Source: a virus
Virus record (IMG/VR): IMGVR_UViG_3300029892_000010
Coordinates: 1-32,800 of that record
Reading direction: 5' to 3' (one strand)
Length of the DNA stretch: 32,800 nt
Positions 28,724 through 32,800 of this stretch are shown here, in pieces; positions within the stretch are counted from its first letter, which is position 1; each line of letters begins with the position of its first letter. The notes under the pieces are model-generated. The model saw nothing but the letters and a program-made list of their open reading frames with translations, searched no databases and was not told where the DNA came from. Both the position numbers and the translations under genes were made by a program.

Positions 28724-28964
28724 AGCGGTGCCGGTCATCGCCGCCGCGCGACGCGACTACGGATTGCCCGTGCCGCCGAGTACGCTCGAACCCGCCGGGC
28801 CGCCGCACCTGAAGGTCTGGTCTGTGCTCGGGCCCGACGGCAAGACGCACCGACGCGAGCTGCTCGTCTACACGTTCCGCTACCCCAAGGGGTCGCTGGC
28901 GTACATCTACAAGCAGCTCAAACGAGGTCGACTCGACAACGCACTCGCAGGGCTGTCCGCATGA
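28692..28964 (+). CDS. Small basic hypothetical protein (GTG start)
   Basis: 90 aa from a GTG at 28692 (GAGGG about eight bases upstream); an earlier GTG at 28677 is possible, but the MRGKRAKxLRR opening is the form I recall for small phage proteins. KLLRRAVPVIAAARRDYGLP is basic and helical; later RRELLVYTFRYPKGSLAYIYKQL. Coupled to the next gene (ATGA). Function unknown. Confidence 0.6.
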   Translation: MRGKRAKLLRRAVPVIAAARRDYGLPVPPSTLEPAGPPHLKVWSVLGPDGKTHRRELLVYTFRYPKGSLAYIYKQLKRGRLDNALAGLSA

Positions 28965-29095
28965 ACAGACCGAGGAAACACTGGTTCAACCGCAACCTGA
29001 TCCGCGACGCACTCGGGTGGAGCTATGAGCCGAAGCCGCTGCCGATCGTGCGGTCGCCCGGAAAAACGAAACGGAAACACGAGGGGCGTAAATAG
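28961..29095 (+). CDS. 44-aa basic peptide
   Basis: ATG at 28961 overlaps the upstream stop (ATGA); stop TAG at 29093-29095 overlaps the next GTG. MNRPRKHWFNRNLIRDALGW then SYEPKPLPIVRSPGKTKRKH. Very basic with Trp and Pro. Both ends are coupled to neighbours, which supports translation. Function unknown. Confidence 0.6.
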   Translation: MNRPRKHWFNRNLIRDALGWSYEPKPLPIVRSPGKTKRKHEGRK

Positions 29096-29289
29096 TGACC
29101 GAACAGGCGTCAATGCCGCGCGGTGTCAACCGCCGGCTGGCATACATCTTCGTCGACCTTCTTGTGCGCGGCGAGCGTGGGCTGGGGCTCAACGTGCGCC
29201 GGGAGCTGGAGCTGCGCTACCCGTCGCACGCTGAGTGGATCGACCGACAAATTAACAGTGCGGTGAAGTGTCAGCGATGCGATTCGTAG
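29095..29289 (+). CDS. Small hypothetical protein before PolA (GTG start)
   Basis: 64 aa from a GTG at 29095 that overlaps the previous stop (TAGTG), with GAGGGGC upstream. RRLAYIFVDLLVRGERGLGL then RRELELRYPSHAEWIDRQIN, ending KCQRCDS with a CxxC. Its end overlaps the polymerase start by 13 bases. Function unknown. Confidence 0.65.
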   Translation: MTEQASMPRGVNRRLAYIFVDLLVRGERGLGLNVRRELELRYPSHAEWIDRQINSAVKCQRCDS

Positions 29290-31121
29290 GATTCGACGTG
29301 GAGACCCGGTCGCTCGTCGAGGGGCATGACGAGTACGCGCTTCAGCCTTGGCGGGCGCTGATCGGCAGCCGGGTGACGTACGCCGCTATCGCTCGCTCGG
29401 ACGGGCAGGCGCTCGGCGTCGAGGTTCTGCCTTACGGAGCCGGTGCGATGCCGCTGCTCGCTCACGTACTCGGGCAGGCGCGCGGCCAGCACGTTGCCGC
29501 ATGGAACGCCGTGTTCGATGTGTCGTGGTGTCTGGCCTATGGGCTCGACGCCGACGTGCTGGCGATCCGATGGTGGGACGCCAAGCTGATGTGGAAATGG
29601 GTTGACCCGAACCGCTACAGCTACCACCTGATAGACGCGGCCGAGGAGATTCTGCTCAAGAAGCTGAGTCTGCCCTGGGTGCCGCGGTACATCGCCCTGA
29701 AGCGCGAAGAGAGAGAACGCGGGTTCAACACCGAGAATACGGGCGACTACAACAAGCTGGACTCCTACGCCACCGCGATCCTAGCGGAGTACTTCTGGGA
29801 GCGGTTGACGGAGCAGCAGCGCCGGTCGGTAGCGATCGAAGCGTCGCTGATCGTGCCGGTCGCTAACTCCTGGGTGCGCGGCGTGCCGCTCGATCTAGAT
29901 CATGCGGCAAACCTAAAGCCTAAACTCGAGGAGACGAAGCGCCGGATCGAATTGGAGCTGGGGCTCACCGACGAAGTGCTCTCAAGTCCGAAGCAGCTCT
30001 CGCGGGTGCTCTACCAGGAGTGGAAGCTGCCGGTGCTGTGGCGCACGGAGAAGGAGGAGCCCAGCACCGACAAAACGGCGCTCACCTATCTGACCGACCA
30101 CGACCGTCGCGCCGGGCTGATCCTCGACTGGCGTGAGGCGAACACCCGGCTTAACAAGTTCGTGGAGGGCAGCTTTGAGTGCGCTAACTACATCGGTGCC
30201 CCGGTGTCGCACGCGCAGCCGCAAATCTTCTCCACCTATACCGGCCGGATGACCTACGAGTCCCGGCAGCTCAAGCAGCACCCGGTCGGGATCGCGCTGC
30301 ACCAGGTCCCGCGCGACAAGGATTACCGGAAGCTGGTAGTGCCGCCGCCCGGCTTCCTGCTGTTCGAGGATGACTTTGCCGGTCAGGAAATGCGACTCAT
30401 GGCCGACATCGGTGAAGAGGACGTGCTGCGACAACTATTCCGGGAGAAGAAAGACCCGCACAGCTACACTGGGGCCGGCATCCTGCGGGTGCCTTATGAG
30501 GAGTTCATGCAGCGCTACAAGGCCGGCGAGGAGGCTATCGCCGGCCCGAAGGGCGGTCGGTACCTGGGCAAGTTCACCAACCTGTCACTTCAGTACCGCA
30601 CCAGCGCTAAGACGCTGCGACGTAAGGCCCGCGTCGACTACGGCGTCGACGCTGACTACGAAACGGCAAAACTCTGGCACGCCACCTATCACCGGCTCTA
30701 TCCGGGCGTGAAGCGCTACTGGCGCCGCGCGATCCACGCGGCGCGCACGAGGGGTTACGCCGAGACAATGGCGGGACGGCGGTACTACTTGCCAGAGCGA
30801 GCATTTCTGAATGACGAATGGCAGGCGGAGTCAACCGCGATCAATCACCCGATCCAGGGCACGGGCGCCGACCAGAAAGAGCTGGGGCTTGCGATCGTCA
30901 CCGCGAAATTTCCTGAAGTCACGTTCGCGTTCGATCTCCATGACGGTCTCTACTTCTGGGTGCAGGCCGATCTGCCGGGGCTCCAGGAGCTGCTGCGGGA
31001 GATCAAGCGCACGTTGTCACACCTGCCTTATTCAGACGCGTGGGGCTGGGCGCCGGCAGTGCCGTACCCCGTCGATGCGAAGGTCGGAGCGGCCTGGGGC
31101 CGCATGGAGGAAATCCAGTGA
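29277..31121 (+). CDS. Family A DNA polymerase with 3'-5' exonuclease
   Basis: 614 aa from ATG 29277 (a GTG at 29268 is the alternative start). Replicates phage DNA. Exonuclease motifs: VGFDVETRS (D7, E9), AAWNAVFDVSW, and YNKLDSYATA. Polymerase motif A is LFEDDFAGQEMRLM (D366), motif B is GKFTNLSLQYRTS (K432) and motif C is FDLHDGLYFW (D556). Two variations: the position equal to E. coli F762 is L436, and the HDE of motif C is HDG. There is no 5' nuclease domain, as usual in phages. First large gene of the replication-nucleotide module. Confidence 0.9.
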   Translation: MRFVGFDVETRSLVEGHDEYALQPWRALIGSRVTYAAIARSDGQALGVEVLPYGAGAMPLLAHVLGQARGQHVAAWNAVFDVSWCLAYGLDADVLAIRWWDAKLMWKWVDPNRYSYHLIDAAEEILLKKLSLPWVPRYIALKREERERGFNTENTGDYNKLDSYATAILAEYFWERLTEQQRRSVAIEASLIVPVANSWVRGVPLDLDHAANLKPKLEETKRRIELELGLTDEVLSSPKQLSRVLYQEWKLPVLWRTEKEEPSTDKTALTYLTDHDRRAGLILDWREANTRLNKFVEGSFECANYIGAPVSHAQPQIFSTYTGRMTYESRQLKQHPVGIALHQVPRDKDYRKLVVPPPGFLLFEDDFAGQEMRLMADIGEEDVLRQLFREKKDPHSYTGAGILRVPYEEFMQRYKAGEEAIAGPKGGRYLGKFTNLSLQYRTSAKTLRRKARVDYGVDADYETAKLWHATYHRLYPGVKRYWRRAIHAARTRGYAETMAGRRYYLPERAFLNDEWQAESTAINHPIQGTGADQKELGLAIVTAKFPEVTFAFDLHDGLYFWVQADLPGLQELLREIKRTLSHLPYSDAWGWAPAVPYPVDAKVGAAWGRMEEIQ

Positions 31122-31315
31122 GCGAAGAGCTGAAGAAATCGCACTTTCACCTGCTCGCCGCGGCGACGCTGCTTAATCAGATCATTGAGCTGTTCGCGCT
31201 GAAAGCTGATCGGCCGGTGTATGAGCAGATGAAAGAGATTCGCGATGAGTACCTGGAGCTGAAGCGCGGCGCCACCGTCGAGGTCACGGTGCGTCGCGCG
31301 GGGGCGGTTCACTGA
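31118..31315 (+). CDS. Small helical hypothetical protein (GTG start)
   Basis: 65 aa from a GTG at 31118 overlapping the polymerase stop (GTGA), with ATGGAGG upstream. VSEELKKSHFHLLAAATLLN, EQMKEIRDEYLELKRG, then TVEVTVRRAG. Predicted helical hairpin plus one strand. Its stop overlaps the next ATG (TGATG). Possibly a polymerase partner; inference only. Confidence 0.65.
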   Translation: MSEELKKSHFHLLAAATLLNQIIELFALKADRPVYEQMKEIRDEYLELKRGATVEVTVRRAGAVH

Positions 31316-31740
31316 TGAAAATCTACATCTCCGGCACGTTCACGGCCCAGCGACGACTGCGCCCCTGGAGGGACGAGCTGTGGCGCATCGGACATCAAGT
31401 CACCAGCTCTTGGCTGGATGAGCTGAGCAAGCCGGACGGGATGCCAGTCGAGGCGTTCAACCGCAAGCTGGCGATCAAGGACTTGGCCGAAATCAAGGAG
31501 GCCGATTGTCTCATTATCGACACTGACGGCGCGTCGACGACGGGCGGGCGCTATGTGGAGCTGGGCTATGCGCTGGCGAACCACAAGCTGATCTACGTCG
31601 TCGGGCCGCAGCGGTCGGTGTTCCTGTCGCTTGCCGATCGGCGGTTCGACACATGGGACGCGCTACTCCAATTTCTTAAGGCCGGCGGAGATCGCGACGA
31701 GACGCAGCATCCGGATTTCGTCGCGGGAGGATGTGGGTAA
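31315..31740 (+). CDS. Nucleoside 2-deoxyribosyltransferase-like protein
   Basis: 141 aa, ATG at 31315. The start MKIYISGTFTAQRRLRPWRD, the helix, then DLAEIKEADCLIIDTDGAST and GGRYVELGYALANHKLIYVVG follow the Rossmann-like nucleoside deoxyribosyltransferase fold, with the glutamate of YVELGYAL as the expected nucleophile position. Such enzymes exchange bases on deoxynucleosides or hydrolyse nucleotides. In a phage early operon it could salvage or alter nucleotide pools. Substrate unknown. Confidence 0.75.
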   Translation: MKIYISGTFTAQRRLRPWRDELWRIGHQVTSSWLDELSKPDGMPVEAFNRKLAIKDLAEIKEADCLIIDTDGASTTGGRYVELGYALANHKLIYVVGPQRSVFLSLADRRFDTWDALLQFLKAGGDRDETQHPDFVAGGCG

Positions 31741-32015
31741 TGCCTTACATCAGTGTTGAGGCGCGAGCGCGCCTGGAGCGGTCCTTAGGTCGTCCGACGC
31801 TCGATACCGCAGGGGAGCTGAATTACTGCATCACTCGGCTGATCGAGCGGTATCGCGAGCGGCTCGGCACCAACTACCAGACCTTGAACGATATTCTGGG
31901 CGCGCTCGAAGGCGCAAAGCAGGAGTTTTATCGGCGCGTCGTCGAGCCCTACGAGAACACGAAGTTGGCACTCAACGGAGATGTGTACGGCCATGAGCCT
32001 TCCGACCGACGCTAA
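31740..32015 (+). CDS. DUF6899-like phage protein
   Basis: 91 aa from ATG 31740; the ATG at 31731 is too close to GGGAGG. The sequence MPYISVEARARLERSLGRPT, AGELNYCITRLIERY, LGTNYQTLNDILGALEGAKQ and EFYRRVVEPYENTKLALNGD matches the pattern of the DUF6899 family common in phages. No function known to me. It overlaps the next gene by 23 bases. Confidence 0.75.
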   Translation: MPYISVEARARLERSLGRPTLDTAGELNYCITRLIERYRERLGTNYQTLNDILGALEGAKQEFYRRVVEPYENTKLALNGDVYGHEPSDRR

Positions 32016-32304
32016 AGCGCGCAAGGCGATCCCGCTCTATTCCGGGCTGATCCGGTACTTCCCGGACGCGCTAATTGCCGTCGCTGAGCTGTCCCGTATC
32101 GGCAACGATCAGCACAACCCCGGCAAGCCGCTCCATTGGGACCGCAGCAAGAGCGCCGACGAGCACGACGCTCTATGCCGGCATCTCTGGGAGGCCGGAA
32201 CGATCGACACCGACGGCGTCCGACATAGCACCAAGGTCGCATGGCGGGCGCTTGCAGCACTTCAAAAAGAAATAGAGGCGACGCGAGAGGACGCTCCTGA
32301 ATGA
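31993..32304 (+). CDS. dATP/dGTP diphosphohydrolase N-terminal domain protein (DUF5664)
   Basis: 103 aa from ATG 31993 inside the previous gene. The segments KARKAIPLYSGLIRYFPDAL, AELSRIGNDQHNPGKPLHWD, then SADEHDALCRHLWEAG and VAWRALAALQKEIEATRED match the DUF5664 domain, named for the N-terminal part of dATP/dGTP diphosphohydrolases. The C-terminal part of longer family members is absent, so it is a stand-alone form. It ends as ATGA with the next gene. Role: probable purine dNTP handling, by family only. Confidence 0.8.
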   Translation: MSLPTDAKARKAIPLYSGLIRYFPDALIAVAELSRIGNDQHNPGKPLHWDRSKSADEHDALCRHLWEAGTIDTDGVRHSTKVAWRALAALQKEIEATREDAPE

Positions 32305-32800
32305 TCGCCGTCAGTTACAGCCGACTCAGCGACTTCGGGCGCTGTCCGCGGTATTTCTTCGAGAAGTACGTCGCCAGGTCCTTCAAGGAGGAGACCCAGG
32401 TACAGAGCGCCGGGCTCCAGGCACACAAGGCGCTCGAGGAGTACACCCGATCCTTCACACCGCTACCGGTGCACCTGGAGCACGTCGCCCCGCTGATCGA
32501 GCAGATACGCGCGACGCACGAGCGCATCGAGCCGGAGCGCGAGCTGGCGGTCGATCTGCACTGGCAGCCGTGCGGCTGGAAGGAGTGGGGCAAGGTCTAC
32601 ATCCGGGTGAAGCTCGATCTTCTCGGCGTTAAGCCCGGCGGCACTCGCGTCAGCGTGATCGACTGGAAAACAGGGAAGATCAGCGAGGGTCGCGATCAGA
32701 TGCGACTCGCCGCGGCGGTGCTATTCGCGCACGACCCTAAGATCGAAGTGATCGACGCGGCGTACGTCTGGACCACCCATCGGCACGTCGACTCGTTCAC
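32301..32800 (+). CDS. RecB/Cas4-like PD-(D/E)XK nuclease, 3' end cut by window
   Basis: ATG at 32301; 166 residues visible. The N-terminus MIAVSYSRLSDFGRCPRYFF with a CP motif and the later KLDLLGV (metal Asp), then SVIDWKTGK (D-x-K) and the Gln of DQMRLAAA follow the RecB-family or Cas4-like exonuclease core. Cysteines for an iron-sulfur cluster would lie in the missing C-terminal part. Phage members degrade or process DNA ends during replication and recombination. Function by family; the 3' end is outside the window. Confidence 0.85.
   Translation, partial: MIAVSYSRLSDFGRCPRYFFEKYVARSFKEETQVQSAGLQAHKALEEYTRSFTPLPVHLEHVAPLIEQIRATHERIEPERELAVDLHWQPCGWKEWGKVYIRVKLDLLGVKPGGTRVSVIDWKTGKISEGRDQMRLAAAVLFAHDPKIEVIDAAYVWTTHRHVDSF

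Overview
The window is part of the genome of a tailed double-stranded DNA phage (Caudoviricetes), most likely podovirus-like and temperate. It contains a large terminase, portal, scaffold, an N4-gp56-type HK97-fold capsid protein, head-tail adaptor and tail proteins, a primase-helicase, a family A DNA polymerase, and an integrase with an excisionase. The DNA is G+C-rich. A lipobox lipoprotein and a tRNA-Asp-like attachment site fit a Gram-negative, probably proteobacterial, host.

Layout. Positions 1-17991 form a leftward block. Reading from its upstream end, it holds a membrane-anchored trypsin-like protease, a lipoprotein, small zinc proteins, a metallophosphoesterase, a DUF5681-like small terminase candidate, large terminase, portal, scaffold, major capsid protein, many small virion genes, adaptor and tail genes. 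Genes overlap by 1-4 bases at most junctions (ATGA, TGATG, TAATG), so the block looks like one translationally coupled operon. Several real genes are tiny: 58 aa between terminase and portal, 30 aa beside the portal, and 40 aa upstream of the repeat-bearing tail protein. A further leftward pair (SprT-like metalloprotease and a small protein) lies at 18534-19123.

The 19124-19619 interval is a divergent control region. It has a leftward sigma70-type promoter, a cluster of GCAACC repeats, a dyad and a rightward promoter. From 19620 all genes run rightward: small early genes; a 491-bp integron-type gene cassette bounded by two attC-like sites (20756-20815 and 21237-21306); a tRNA-like structured RNA (21793-21895); primase-helicase; small coupled genes; xis and int followed by an attP resembling the 3' end of a tRNA; a promoter and a DUF932-like gene closed by a strong terminator; then a replication and nucleotide module (PolA, nucleoside deoxyribosyltransferase-like, DUF6899, dGTP diphosphohydrolase N-domain, and a RecB/Cas4-like nuclease cut by the window edge).

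How it fits together. xis/int and attP imply lysogeny. The PolA carries Leu at the position equivalent to E. coli F762, a variant linked to temperate phages. A short ACAGATAGAC motif recurs in control regions and lies inside the spacers of the rightward promoters, which suggests one phage-wide regulator. No CI-like repressor, endolysin, holin or spanin was recognised. The most unusual item is the attC-bounded gene cassette inside a phage early region.
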